The notes under the pieces: generated by a model
What the model saw: only the letters and a program-made list of their open reading frames with translations
The model's database searches: none
Told to the model about the DNA's origin: nothing
Made by a program: the position numbers and the translations under genes
Part shown: piece after piece, positions 12,701 to 26,164 of the stretch
Position numbering within the stretch: the first letter of the stretch is position 1
Layout: every line of letters begins with the position of its first letter
Assembly: GCA_900708905.1 (NCBI GenBank)
Contig: CAADRB010000048.1
Location: forward strand, 83,925 to 147,924
Direction of reading: 5' to 3'
From: Hymenolepis diminuta
Lineage: Eukaryota > Platyhelminthes > Cestoda > Cyclophyllidea > Hymenolepididae
Length of the DNA stretch: 64,000 nt

Positions 12701-15480
12701 AGCACCTCATTTGGATCCCTATCTGGTAATTTGTATTATCATCAATTTAAAAGGGGTTTATCGCATTCACTTTCTTTCTTTCAATGCATACGTGATTGGT
12801 TATTTGAGAATTATAGTGAATGGGTAGAAGATATATAGCTTTTACTCTTTGGGTTAGAGTTCACCTTAAATGAACTCTACTCTGTGATTTTTGCTATGTT
12901 AAAATCGTGTAAAAGGAAGTAGCAAGACCGATTATTATGATTAAATGAAAGGTCAAAAAGAGCTGGAGTTCGTGGATAAGGAGGTGATCAGCAATAAGAG
13001 GGACGAATTTTTACTTCGGAATATGAAGCTGTGAATACTCCAATAAGTAAATAGGCTGAATCCGTAAATCGAATGAAGTAGCACCTCTTTTCGAGTACCT
13101 CATCCTACCTCTGACTAAATTTCATTCACTGATTTCAGTTGCATTCGAGCAATGATATGTGTAACATTTTTTCTACATAGTTATAATGGTGTCAGATTTT
13201 ATTAGATGGATTTAACTTGTATATTACGCCTTTAAGGTAAAGCAAATAACAGTTAGAAGCCTCTGAATACTGGTTCACTGTTAAATCTCACCTCCTTTCA
13301 AGTAAATGCTCAAATTTATGACAAGATGTCGTGTAAAGTTCAATTTCTCGTGTTTCCAGCTCGAATGATTTTCGTATAATCAATGAATATTTACAAACTT
13401 TTCCCCATTCGCATTCTGACTGGTTTCATTTTTATCAGCAGGAATGCTTTTTAAGCACAAACAGAGTCCACTTGTGAGAAGGTAAACTTTTTCAACCCCA
13501 TTATTAAATTATGAAATTCGTATCCAGGCACAGTCATATTTAATCAATTACGTATTAAATTTTGAGAGGATTTATCAAAAATTGTTTACTAGGTTCATTT
13601 TGAATAAGGTTCTATTTTTAAAAAAGGTGGTACAGCTTCCGCTAATAGACAAAGTGCAATTATTTGTGCCTTTGTCGCTGTTCCACACCTCACGAAGATG
13701 CATGAACAAGTTGGTTAATTCGTCAACTTTTAATTTACCTATATATGAGCCAGTATATAATAAATTCATAAAAAGTATATAATAAAAAATAATTTTTCAA
13801 TGACAAGTTGACAGGTCAGACAAAAATATAATACATTAATTTTTGCGATTCTGACTGAATCGGATTTCGTCAGCGAATCTTAAAAGACCGTTTCAGTAAA
13901 TTGAACCTTGTGACGAGATATTCTAAATAAAAGAGCATCTCATCATATGATTTTATAATACGGATCAACAAATTCGATTACAACAAATTCCATCTCGTTT
14001 TAAACAAAGCGTCATTGTTTTTATATTAGTCATTTATTTATTACACAAAATAATACAAAAAACATTCACCGTTGTTCACAGTGGGAAGGCATCTATGCAC
14101 CGGGTATGTTAAAACAAACCAATAATCGTTGGGAGAAGTAGATCGAATATCAATTGAATCGATCGAATCAGTAGAAGATCGAAAAAGCTACTATCATACC
14201 CAACTCTAACGCCAAGTATCTGGTCTACGCATGAGGAACTCCATCCAGACACCTCATAATAGAGAAGTAAGAAAAGAGGTGCTTAACAGAACTGACTTGG
14301 TTGGGTTTCCCATCCACCTCCTTACAAGTCGAAATCGATCCGTGACCCTCGAGGTTATTTTCATTTGTAATGCTTATCATTAGGAGAAAGCCCTAAGGGA
14401 TTTAAAACACTAATTATTTAACACCTGAATTCGGTACTTAAAATGTTAATGGGTTTGTCCAGAATTGAAGAAGGGAGATTTCAGGCTTAGTTTAATTCCA
14501 CATTTATCCCACATTTAACTGCTAAACAATAATAAAAATGTTTATTTTGAAAGAGTAGAGTGAATTTAAATTTTTTTAAAAATTATTACATTCAAAAATA
14601 TTGTTAAAATAGGCAATAATATTAAAACTTATTCTGGTTTGTTTTAGAAAAGGCAGATTTGTATGTTTGGAATGTATAAATTATAATAACTGGGAAGGGA
14701 AAATTTTTTTCAAACAAATATGGATTGAAGATATACGTGTGCTACAAGTAACAGCAGCGGTTTGATTGATAGGTGTATCGGCAACGTCATGGGCATATCC
14801 GCCTCGAAAATTGAAAAAATCATCGCACTCACGGTGGTCAAGGTGAACGCCTGATAAGGCAGAGATCACGTGTTCTAAACCCAGAGTGGACTCTATTGAA
14901 AGATGTAAATTCTTCACCAGAGTTCTAAGAATGCCTTTCCTCCCTCATTTTGATAGTTGAAAAACAAGCCAAGTCAATGAGTTTGGGAATTTAAAACCAA
15001 CACTGTTGAACATCCGTAGGTGGCAGAGCTTCTCTTCAGGAGAGCCCTTAGACGGCTTCTCTCACCTTAAGACGAGCATTGATAAACACTTAAGTCAGTG
15101 GCACAGTGGTTGTCTCTCTCGTCGGAGGTCACGAGATACGATGTGGATGGCCAGCGGCACGGATTAAGTATGGTCAACATGAGAAGTGATAGAATATTGT
15201 TATTAATTTTTGTTGGCATTTCCTTAAATGGACTTAAGAAGTCTGCACAAGTTTACCTTGTCAGATTTCACGAGATCAACGCTTACAAATGCATATCTAG
15301 TGATATGGAAGGTTAAATACACTTGTAAACTTTATCATCAGATCAGTTCAACGTTACCTTTAGGGTACCTGACCACAGTGTCATCAATCCTTCTCTTAAT
15401 AAGCTTTGAAAACATTTTGCTTTTAGATTTAATAATAAAATTTTTTAAAGGAACAAAATCTTTTTTTTCAATCAGTCGTT
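9760..15480. other. Intergenic, no gene seen; short simple repeats
   Basis: AT-rich and without supported genes. A short GATAAT/GATGAT-type triplet tract lies at about 12002-12035. A CpG-containing, GC-richer patch at about 10440-10620 stands out from its surroundings but has no coding frame. The region 14990-15180 contains a degenerate SINE-like segment, listed separately. Confidence 0.5.
15050..15180 (+). repeat. Degenerate SINE-like segment
   Basis: The stretch GGCACAGTGGTTGTCTC followed by GTCGGAGGTCACGAG and ATACGATGTGG resembles the head of the SINE-like element seen as a reverse-complement copy at 51305-51540 (GGAGCATTGGCCACC ... GTCGGAAGTCACAGG ... CGGTTCCCATC). It lies just upstream of the coiled-coil gene's first coding exon. 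The match is partial and judged by eye. Confidence 0.3.
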
Positions 15481-15484
15481 TACG

Positions 15485-15503
15485 CTTTTTTTCCATTTCA
15501 GAA
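15485..15503 (+). promoter_or_regulatory. Splice acceptor directly before the start codon
   Basis: A pyrimidine tract ending TTTTCCATTTCAG at 15501 is followed by only two bases before ATG (15504). This is either the 3' end of a 5'UTR intron or a spliced-leader trans-splice acceptor. No upstream exon could be identified. Confidence 0.5.
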
Positions 15504-18500
15504 ATGGATGCACCAAAGTATACGGTCTCCCTATTTGACGAGTGCCCGTCGTCGTGCACAAACCGCTGCGCAGAAAAAACTGCCCTCAAAGCCGGTTATG
15601 AGGTCGCCAATGCCGAATACGTTGACTACCTGAAACAAATGATTAAATCTCTCCTTGACAACCAAGTCAACCTTTCCGCTGCCCTCGACGAAACACGTGA
15701 AGCTTGTGCACAACTTAATTTGGTGAGATTTTGTAATACAATTTATATTTGTGTTTGTTCCACTGAATGCTAAATTTTGCTATGATATTAAACTCACGTT
15801 GACTCACATTTGTAAATTATACTGATTATTAATTATTGAGCGGGGACTCATTGTTAAACGATTATAAATTTCAAGAAAGGAGCTATTTAAGCTCCTCTTG
15901 AAACATCTCTATTATACTTAATTAATGTCGCTCTAACTTATTTGATGCTACGTACAGAAAACCCGAAGTGCCCACTTGTCTACCAAACTACCGTCAATGA
16001 CATTCCCATCGTAATATCTCAAAGGAAACATACCATGCTGTCAAATACTGAGAGTGAGATTACTGCACTCATTTAAAACTTTTAAACCTAAAATGGGATC
16101 ATTTTTGTGAGTTTCTCTAAATACCCAAGAGTTGGAGGAGTCTTGATATTTGTAATATGCAAAATTCTTCTTTTTTCTATTTGGGGCAAGCAGTTCTTCT
16201 CCCATGTCTTCTTTTTAAAATGCATAAAACCGATCTCAGATCAGCAGATTCATTTATATTTCTCCCCAAAATACCGTTGGCCAAAAGCTTGGTCATGGAG
16301 AGTTTCATAGGAAATAATCGTTAAATTTAAAATTTTCTTCCTTAATCTAAGTGGTTCCATTGTGGTAAATATGAAATTCTGGAAGAGTTAGATTTCTGAT
16401 CGAGATAAGTGAAAATCGATATTTCGCAACATTTATTACCTCTGCTCATATCTGATACCCATAAATGAGAGGAATACGTCATAATTCTCAGATTTCGAAA
16501 TGTGATTAAGTTTACTGCAACGAAAGTGTGGGAAAGGTGCAAATTTCAATGCCTAAATGCCTTCTTCATCTCTCGACTTGATGCAAGAAGCAAAATTGAT
16601 TCTGATCACTTTGCTATTAAATATATATCCATGCTATCTTATCCCTCCCAACAAGACAGTTTGATCGGAAGTATTTTACAATTTTCAGAGAGAAGGGAAA
16701 GGCTGAATAGAATCTGCTAAGATTGTCGTATTCAAAATCAATATATCATCCACACGGATTATTATTTGAACGCTCTTCTCTTATTTACAATTTCCAGATT
16801 TTTCGATTTTATAACTGATTATATCCTTTAATTTAGCAAAAATCAGAGCTGGAAGCCTCAAATACCCAGGAGGTCCAAGTATTGCAAGCAGAACTTAGTA
16901 TGTGTCGTCAAGGGGAAGCCGAAATAACCCTGGCTTACGAAGACCTTCGCAGTCGAGTTGAAGCAATTGACAGCATCATTGGACAGGTAATTACGTGATG
17001 AAGTCTGCATTATTTGCATTTTTATTATGCGTTAAGCACTACAAAATGACGTGCGTAGAATGCGCATATTAGATGGGTATGGTGAAAATGATTCATCTTA
17101 CTCAATTACAGATCCCATGGCTAGATGTTCTCTTTAATTCCGACGAACCACTACCTTCACGTCTAAAGGCCCTAAAATTTGAACCTGAGGAGGCAGACAC
17201 AAATCCTCAATTGTCTCAAACATCCTCAACTCTCCATTCTGTCAGCTATGATGAAAATGATGGGGATATTGATGAAGATGAGGAAGAAGACATTGACGCT
17301 GTTCGCAGCGAAATCATTCCACCAAATCACCATGGAGTTCCACTCTCTGCGTGGAGGAGAGCTTCTCAACCTGTCAGACGTACAGGAAGTGCTTCTCCTC
17401 TGAGTGACAGTGGCTGTACTTCTGAGAGTCATGATGAGATCTCATTAACCTCTCTTAACAGTGTTCATAGCAGTCCTCATCTTGCTATACTACGCGGAAG
17501 GCTTGAAGCTCAACAACAACAGCATCAGATTCAAACGCAGAATGGAGTTAGAATGAGGAGAGCACCAAAGGATGCGCCAATTAAGAGATCAGCGACATCT
17601 TTTGGAAGTGGATGGAAGCTCGGGAAAATTACAGAGTCCTTGAGAATGTCGATTTCGAAGTTTGCTGACAAGTCGGAGTGGAAAATGGAAGCTCTAGCAG
17701 CTAAACAAAGAGAAGCAAGAGCACTGGTGCTGCTAAATGAGACACAAGCTGAGGTAATCAACTTCGAGTTTCTATATTTAAAACTCTGTGAATAGCATTT
17801 TACTCCCCTTATGTTATGCAGAGAGAAACCCTTTTGCAGATTTTTGTTCCAATATCGCTCCCGTATCGTGTCACTAGCTTTTTGGTGACAGTTTTCTGCT
17901 ATTTCGGCCGGTGATTTGATGCTTGTAACTGCTGGAATTAATTATCCAATAATATTGCTATTTAGTAAAGTCACTTTAGGAGTCTGATCCTTCCAAAGAC
18001 AAAAAGGATAATGCGATCTTTCCTAAAATTATAAGATTAATAGTTGAACCTGATCATGGTGCATTGGACATTAGTAAAGAGACGACAGAGAGAGAGAGAG
18101 AGAGGAAGAGAGAAGGGAGCATGAAAAGAAATTAGATAAAGGGAGGTGGTGTAGAAACGTAATGGCAACGTGAGTGAATGCGAGGTTTTATGAAACGGAG
18201 TGAAATAAGTAACACTGAGAGGAGCTGTCCGTCTGAAGAGGACTCAATTTAGTGACCCCGTTGACGTGTGATACAGCGTACGCGTGCTCATCATTCATAT
18301 TTCCCTCACACATGGTCTGATTAAAGAAATTAATATATTTTATAAATGATTACATAATAATAATACAAAGTTATTCTGTAGGTTATTTCATTCTCACCTG
18401 GACATCAATTAATCAGCATTTAACCAATAAGCTTTCTAAGAAAATGACACTTGCATGTCTACATAAAATGGCACCTCTCAGTTGATTGGGAAGGTATTAT

Positions 18501-21500
18501 ATTCTTATGGCATGATATAATCTTAAATAATTAATTTTCTAATTGCGTGCTTTGATAAATTGTTTATTTGTGTCTGAAAAGAAGCACAAAAACCGCGGTA
18601 TTAATAATTTAGATGCTCTCCTTAAAGGATTTCATTCGTACACATACAAATATATTGTTTGATTTTTTAGTAAATATTAAATTCATTTTAAATTTATTAA
18701 GATACAGTAGTGGTAAAGGTCTTGTTTTAGTATATTTAACATTGTAATCTTATAAACACCTAATCATTTGCAAGAAAAGGGATCGTAGAAATTGTATCAT
18801 CTTCTTCAGCTCTCCACCAATAACAGATGGGTTCAAATTCTAGATCTATTTTCAATTCACAGTGATTGCTTGAGCTATTATCTTCAATCTCCTTTATGTT
18901 AATTTTTGTCCTATTTATATCCATCCTCTTTTTTAATCATTTGCATTTAGAAGAAACTTTTATTATGAGTGAATAAACAACCACGCATTCATTATCACTT
19001 TCATACATCGTAATGAAGGAGAGCTAATATTAAAAAGACAGATACGTTGAAGGATTATAAGGAGTAATAAATGTGTTCATTTAAGGTGAAGGACTTATAG
19101 TGGCACTATATCCAGTTAGTAAAACTATATTTATGAGCTCGATCAAATTAGACTTTGAAACACCCCCATAAGAAACCAATGACCTTCCTTAGGGCTAACA
19201 GGAATTAACTGCCTTTCCAAAATTGGAACACGAAGAGTTTGTTTAAACATAAGCAAGAAACGAGAGAAGAGTAGAGGAGGAAGAAGAGTTAGTTCATGGA
19301 AAAAGTATAGGCATAGACAAACTTCTTAAATTGAGACAATTTGTCATGTTATACTACTGTTTTAAAATTATTCCTTTTTGTTGTTTTAAACGCAGATAAA
19401 CGTTCATTTAAATATTGAAATATGAAAATTAAATCCGTGAAAAGAGCAAAAATACGTCGCAATTGAGTTAAAGAGAGTAGCTTTAGAATTTGGAAATTTT
19501 GTTTAAATTTGTAAGTGGCAGGAGAAAGAAGCAATTCAAACTGGAAACGCCTTAAGACAGACGGCATTACCAATTTTTCGTTTAGAAGGTAAGAAAATTG
19601 TTTATTAAAGTAGCGAAAATATAACAAGTTAGAGGGCTTCTTATCTGGGATTTAACTAATTCTCCTTAGTTACAGTCGTATTTTATTCCACCTTTCCCCT
19701 CCGTCTTACAAGTTGATACTCTTTAAAGCGATATTGTGCAAAAATGCCGCTTATTGCAATGATAATGGAGTTGTTTAAATGAATCGCTCTCTCTGTGGGG
19801 AGTGGTGGGGTTTCCAAGGAGATTTCTACAAAAATAGTCTATTCTTGTGAATGGTATGCAAATGCAGCAGATACAGATGATTTTTTTACTTAGAATTAAA
19901 GTAATTTTAATAAATTTGTGCAGAAAAAATTATATTATAGAATATATTTTTCCATTGTCATATTTCACTGCAGACCATTTCTTCACTTTTCTAAGAAATT
20001 CAATCGGAAAATGAGTTACTTTTTTTAAAAATTCCATGAGATAAACGTTCTGAAGTCAAGATTCTCGCTTTATATTACCCTAATTTTTAACTATTATTCT
20101 CAATTACAAATAAATAATCGAGAAAACGAATACAAATAATGAAAAATTCGAAGTTATTTGTTTATTTACTTCAAACTCTACATAGAATGAAGTATTAATG
20201 ATAATTTAAATTGTGGGAACACGCTTAACCCATTCAAAACTCAGACCGAGACCATCAAATGCCTTTTTGTCATGTACTATGATTAAGTAGAGTGTAATCT
20301 TGATGTTCTGCGCATTGCCCTTCTAGAATTAAGAGTTAAAGCCTAATTAAACTCAGTGGAAGGAAAAAATTCATTGTCCAATTCAGTCAACTACAGATTC
20401 ATAGTAGAATCCCTGGATCAAAGTTGTGGACTTACTTAGCAGATTTAATGGAAGGAACCAAAGGGGGTCTCTAATCCAGTTTTCTATAGGTCATTCTGAT
20501 AATGATTGGGATTACTTTATTTTCAAAATTTGCGGTTTTAATATGGCATAATTATTGATACCTCTATAGGGAGTTTAGTCTAAATATAGACCATTATTAA
20601 TATCTATTGTCTTTGTTGCATATATCAAATTCCCTTATGCTTTTACGAAGGTTCGGAAAATAGAATCTCGCTGTAAAGGCCTCACTCGGCGTCAAAATGA
20701 GCAGGAGCTTCGAATGAGTGAAAAAGAAAAAGAGATTGAACGTCTGATGGATCAAGAACGTGAACTTAGGCGAGAACTTCGCAACTGGCAGCAGAGAGTT
20801 TTCCAACTGGAAGCTGAGGTACGTTCTACTCTCTTGAATTATCTTTCTATATATGTATATGACATATTAATATATACGTCACCTGCAATATTCTCTAATT
20901 AACTGGTAAAAAACTTAATAAATCTCGAGTAGTTAGATATATGGTATTCGCCGGCAGAGGCCTCCAGGCAATCAGCAGTCACTATCCCTGCACCTTGGCA
21001 TTGTTTGTGTATAAGAACCAAGCTCGTGAACAACATTTCATGCGGAGCTCTGTTCACACTTTTAAAATAAAATTCTCGCTATCTCATCGCATTCAGAGCA
21101 GTAAACCCTCTCCACTCCACTCCACTCCACTCCACTCCACACCTTTCTTGTTCTTGCTACTTTGGGAGCAGCCTAGCTAATTTTGGGAGCAAATTTATAA
21201 TAGAAGATTCTGCTAGACGCTCTGCAGACTGCTTAGGAGGATTAGCTAGCTACAGCAAAAAGACTTATTTATGTAGCATCCGCTACAGATATTATAAATA
21301 TATGTGGTCCACTTAACTAGAAGAAAATGATTGGTTACAGGTTAGACAAGGAGGCGCAAAGCTCTCAGTAATGCCTTTAATAGGGGGATGAGAAGGAAAT
21401 TAAGAACGGATCTCGCACTTGATGGCGTTTCGATCAACTGAACTGAAATGAAAGGGATAGGAGTTCGAATATTCTCCTGCTTAGTCCACTTTATTAAGTA

Positions 21501-24500
21501 TCTGTGATGAAATGTTACTGATCGGCACTGTTTTTATTTCCCATAGCACTTTTACAAGCTTTAATCATGGGACAGCGTTCGATTGAGGGAAACATTAAGG
21601 TATTGCCCAACAGGGTATGAAACCAGGAACGGGGTAGAGAAAGGTAAATTATAAATTCATGTTGAGAAGAGTATTTCTGAAGGCTTTGAGTTCTCTGCAT
21701 TCTCATAAGGAATGCAGTTAACGGAAAATTAAATTATTAATGCACAATTCAATAACGTGACTCCCAGTTTTATGGATACGACTATATTCGCAATGCTCAG
21801 ATCATGCTGACCGGCGGATTTAATTATAAATTACTTACTATTCATTGTAAAAATGGCTTTTTTATATAAAAATAGCATTATAAAACCTTGAATTTTGCTC
21901 AGAGGTTTTAAAACTCAATTTAGGTTTTGAAATTAAACAGATTCGCATTTAATTTACTATAATAATTCATAATATTTGAAAACTTATTATTACACTGCCC
22001 ACTGGGTCAAACAGGCTAAATTAATTCGTTTAATATTAAATTAAATTAGGAAAATTTTATTTCATAATTTTTGTATTAAACTCTAGTAGATCATTTCAAT
22101 TCACCTGTGGCTAATTGCAAATAACTCCATCAATTTGATCACGAAATTTGGAAACCAAGTAAATAAATAAATAAATCTTTAGGATTTTCGGTTGTTTGCG
22201 TGTGAATCAAGTCGACTGAATTTTATTCCACTGATTTGCACGTTAGTTTTTATTTCTATTTGCGATTTTTTCAAAGTTATGTGGTTTAGTCATGAGAATC
22301 CACGAATATTAGAGCTACTTCAGGGCTTTGATCCTATGAATAAGATTCCAATCGTTTCATTGAAAGATCGAACGAGGACTTTTGAAATCTTCATTGTTAA
22401 CTTTAAGATTACCTAGGTGATAGCTTCTCACTTATAAAATACTCAAATCGAAAGAAATTCATCGTCATTTCCGTATTGAAGAGACGAGTTCTCCAAAGTG
22501 TCTCGAAGAGAGACACGTTAACATCGGAGAATTTGCTTTCAGAAATGATTTTATGGAAAAGTACGTTGTCATTTCCGTTCTTCATCTCTGAAACCCTCCT
22601 AGTTGGCCTATCAACTACTCAGTGTAATGAGCCTCAGATATTGCAGACCTAAATTCACTCCGTGATCTTGACGTTACGTCCTGAAATTTGAAATGTTGAA
22701 CATTTTGATACACAACGGTGAGGTACATTAATCAATCAACTTGCAAGATTGGATAATGTCGGTTTGAGTGTATTTTTTGAACCGTGTTTACTCATATTGC
22801 TCCGATATCTAACCAGATCTTGCAATATTCGTAAATGATAATGTACCCTAACTCAATTTGATTTAAATTCACAGACCTATCCGATCTTCAAATTATGCGG
22901 TTCGATCATTTTTTGCTCTTTTAAAGTGTTCCTGACATTAGGAGGATAACTGACTTAAATTAATTCAGTAAATATTGCCAAATATCCGAGACAGTACCTA
23001 TTAATGTGGGTCGTTTTACCTCGAGATCCACCAAAATCAAACTGCAATCTAATACAAATCATAGGAGAAAATGATGATTGAATACATTTCATCTCCACTT
23101 TATTAGTTTTAAGTTTTGGTTTTTTCAATCACAGAAGTCGTTCAACTGACATTTGAAATTCTGTGCCAAAATCTGTGTGGAATGTAGTACATCATTCGAA
23201 ATTCAAAAATTTTCTTTAATACAACTTAACCATTTAGCTGCAAGAAATAATATAACTATCTTGGTAATGAATTAACATTTTTAAGCAAAAATTTTTGGGG
23301 CCAATGAGAATTTTATTTCCCTACTCCTGAGAATGTGTTATCCAGATATATCCGGAAAATGTTAAAGTACAAGGTCTTTCTGTGAATGGTCTTTAAGTCA
23401 AATATTCAGGTTAAATGTGAAATTTTGGTTTCTACAGCTGCCTGCGCCGCAGTTATAAAATTGCACGGCCTGACTATAACTGCGATTCTCTGTTGACCTT
23501 GTGACCTCATATCTCGTACGGCTCCGGCAGCCAACAACTCGTGTTCTAATTGAATTTATGGCTTTTGGCAGTCTGTTAAGATTTTAGATTGTGCTTTTTT
23601 TGAATTTTAAGCTCCATACCAAAAACCAGTTTTGGACAGGAGAAAAGTTCCCAGAAGTTCCTCTGACGAAGAAGTTATCATTCTCTTACCTCTCCGTTAG
23701 TCCACTTAACTCTGTAGTCGATCATTTAAATTTGGTGTTGTTCAATTTTACGATCTCTGATAATAATAGAAGTGTACATTGACTCGACGCCACCAGCTCA
23801 TATAATTTCCACTCAATTATTCATAGAATATTCACATTCTAAAAGTGATCCCCTCATGTATTTATTGAGAAAAAACAGGCTTAAACGACAAATCTCCTTA
23901 AAAATGTCTCTCTTCTGCGAAGATATTTGAGCTGACTCGTTCTAAATGACCATAAGTCGCATTTTACGGTTAGCAGTAGGTGGATGTACTTTTATTCAGG
24001 TCAAAAGTTCAAAATGTCTTGGAAATTTAGAGAAGCATTGAGTATTATGATTATGATCATTAACCAGTAATAAAAAATGTACGCTTTTAATTGTGGGGAA
24101 TAACTGACATCAAATAGCAGTAAGTCCAACAAACGATAAAGGGAGGTGGATGGAATCAAAGATCCTGGAAGTAACTTCAATGCACAAAACACTGCTCATT
24201 TGATTTCTGGATTCGGGTTCAGCAATTGTGATCGAAAGACTGGGTGACACGTTCTATAGTTTTATTGCAGCCCCGTATTCGATCATTAACATAAGTCAAA
24301 ATAAATCAAATGAAGTTAATAAAATTAGTTCAACTCGATTGTACTCAGGAATAACTTTATATAAATTTCTTTATTCTTTTTAGACCCAGGAAATTCGTCA
24401 CACCTACCAAATAGCTGACTTGGATATGAAATCTCGTCTCCTGGAAGCCAGTATTCAAGCTGCCGATCCCACGGCTAGAGTCAAACCAGACGTCCAAAAT

Positions 24501-26164
24501 CCCATCAGTCTCTTTTCCGAAGACCTTCTCCGACTTAAGATCAATCGAGATGAATCGGATAATATCGTCACAACTCCAAGCACTCCCAAAATATCTGTCT
24601 CGGTGCGATCCACACTGGATGAACTCCATTTACCACCAAAGTTCACCAAACCTTCTTTGCGCGGAAGACCCAGATTTGCTTCCACAATAAATCTCTCAAG
24701 ATTTCCTTCTGCATCTCCATCCCAACAGGTAGAACAAAATCGTATAAATACTTGTTATTTAACCTGAGGGCATTGTGCATTAGAGATGGTAGACTGTTCG
24801 AGTAATTAGACTCAAATTACTACTGGCTTTGTCTTCACGAAAGAGTTTTACTGACACATACATTAGTGGTAACATCCTATAATTCAGGGACTTTGATGAA
24901 ACTGTTAGTTGCAACCATAATTTATCACTTTATCATCCCTTGATGCTCATAATAAGACCCTTCGTGAATCTTTAAAATAACGCTTAGATTTGATCTTGCC
25001 TACTAATTTCGAAATTTTGGAATAAGTAGTCATGGCAACTAAAGCTATCTAAAGCTTATGAGAATGTTTTTTCTTTCATTTTAACTGTAAATAGTGCCGG
25101 TTTACATGAGAAGAGGAAAATGTTGGGTTTTAAGAGTGACATGTAGATGTCAAGGTGGGTCTCAGAGTTAGAGTTTCTCACTTGGAAAGCTCCATGTTAC
25201 TTCTACACAGTTGGTGCGTCAAAAAGCCTTCTCATTTGAGAGTGGGAGTCTAGAGAAATTTAGGCATCCAAGCTGACTCATTTTGGATTTCGAAAATATA
25301 TATATATAATTCGGGCAAACTTAGCTACCTAACTAGAAATAATACAGAGTTATCTGGTGTCTTTTTCCTTAATAGAAAAACTCTAAACAAATGTTCATGG
25401 TTAATCAAAAGTCAAACATGTGTTTTAAAAGTCATACAAAAGTGCATTATTTTTCATAGTTCAAATCAAGTTCCCATCTCAAAAGACAATCTCAAGTTCT
25501 AAACTGCGCATTCAAATTTGATCGATCGAAACTTAAGACGAAAAATTTCGTAAGTTTCTTGCTAGTATACGGCTCATCTAATTTCTTATGGTCGTCATAA
25601 CAACACAGATAGAAATGTAACATTCAGAAGTAATTCAGAGATTTGGCTTTACAAACTAGGCAACGACACGTGACCGATTCTACGCGTACATTAGAACCAT
25701 CTCTGAAGTAGTTAATAGGTTACAACTATGTCGGAGACACGTAAAAAGTTCAAACGTTGATTTTAGCCCCACACAAAGAAGTCCGGAGATCATGTTTTTC
25801 AGTTTCGAAGTTGGTGAGTGATTCGAACTGGCTCAGGTTAATGTAAAACCCGTCAAGAACTGTTCTTTAGAGAAGTCCCGATCGGAAATTATGTGAAATT
25901 CGGGTTTCAAATTTAGCTTCTCTAATGTGCGTTCTTCTATAATTTGAAATGTGATGTCTCTCCATACCTTTACTACTGAAAAATCTAAGTAGTACTCTTA
26001 TTCCCTTGTAGATAAACACAACTGAATTGAATAGACCTGCATCCAGCCTAAATCTGAACCGATCTAACAGTGGCAGTGAGAGTTCATCATTTCGCAATCG
26101 GGCCGATTTCCTCACAACCTCCTTTGGTTCACTTTCGGAACTGGAACTTAAAGCAGAAGTCTGA
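15504..26164 (+). CDS. Coiled-coil, serine-rich cytoplasmic protein (558 aa, six exons)
   Basis: The coding exons are 15504-15722, 16837-16986, 17112-17753, 20651-20818, 24384-24728 and 26012-26164. All have GT-AG borders, all introns are in phase 0, and the joined frame is open to TGA at 26162. Residues 1-123 start MDAPKYTVSLF, include a Cys cluster (about 14-22) and turn into heptad-like Leu/Glu/Gln sequence. Residues 124-337 contain a strongly acidic run (about 169-186), Ser/Thr-rich tracts with RRAS, RRTGSAS and KRSATS (possible basophilic-kinase or 14-3-3 sites), and a QQQQ run. From about 310 to 410 a highly charged Glu/Arg/Lys region (EKEKEIERL, QERELRRELR) predicts a long coiled coil. 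The tail is Ser/Asn-rich and ends ELELKAEV. There is no signal peptide or membrane segment, so a cytoplasmic scaffold or trafficking adaptor is likely. I do not recognise the family. AG two bases before the ATG implies an upstream splice. A likely poly(A) signal is AATAAA at 26499. Confidence 0.8.
17754..20650 (+). other. Intron 3 of the coiled-coil gene
   Basis: A 2.9-kb intron, GT at 17754 and AG at 20649-20650. It holds a (GA)n microsatellite at about 18084-18116 within a purine-rich stretch. No coding exon or RNA gene is seen in it. Confidence 0.7.
18084..18116 (+). repeat. (GA)n microsatellite
   Basis: A run of GA dinucleotides followed by GGAAGAGAGA, in an intron. Confidence 0.8.
20940..21295 (+). 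repeat. Solo-LTR / TRIM-like dispersed repeat, copy 2
   Basis: Aligns with 1490-1985. It contains AATAAAATTCTCGC (a possible LTR poly(A) signal), TAAACCCTCTCCACTC, CTTGCTACTTTGGGAGCAGC, GACTGCTTAGGAGGATT, and ends GTAGCATCCGCTACAG. A TCCAC pentanucleotide array sits inside it. It is inserted in the sense orientation in an intron of the coiled-coil gene. Confidence 0.5.
21111..21143 (+). repeat. (TCCAC)n pentanucleotide array
   Basis: About six copies of CTCCA/TCCAC in a row. The related repeat copy at 1490-1985 has only one or two units at the equivalent place, so the array expanded after insertion. Confidence 0.8.
23448..23484. other. 10-bp perfect inverted repeat
   Basis: CGCAGTTATA (23448-23457) and its exact complement TATAACTGCG (23475-23484) are separated by 17 nt. 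They lie within a GC-richer patch in intron 4. The function is unknown; it could be a remnant of a mobile-element end. Confidence 0.6.
24035..24235 (+). repeat. Dispersed repeat, copy A
   Basis: About 200 bp that matches 43800-43990 in the same orientation. Shared strings include ACTGACATCAAATAGCAG, AGTCCAACAAA, GGTGGATGGAATCAAAGATC and TTTGATTTCTGGATTCGGG. On the minus strand both copies keep an open frame reading LLFDVS, so it may derive from a coding sequence. The family was not identified. Confidence 0.6.

Larger units (their letters stand above)
20819..24383 (+). other. Intron 4 of the coiled-coil gene, with repeats
   Basis: A 3.6-kb intron bounded by GTACGT and TTTTTAG. It contains an LTR/TRIM-like repeat (about 20940-21295), a short inverted repeat (23448-23484) and one copy of a dispersed repeat (about 24035-24235). 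No exon-like ORF was supported. Confidence 0.7.
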
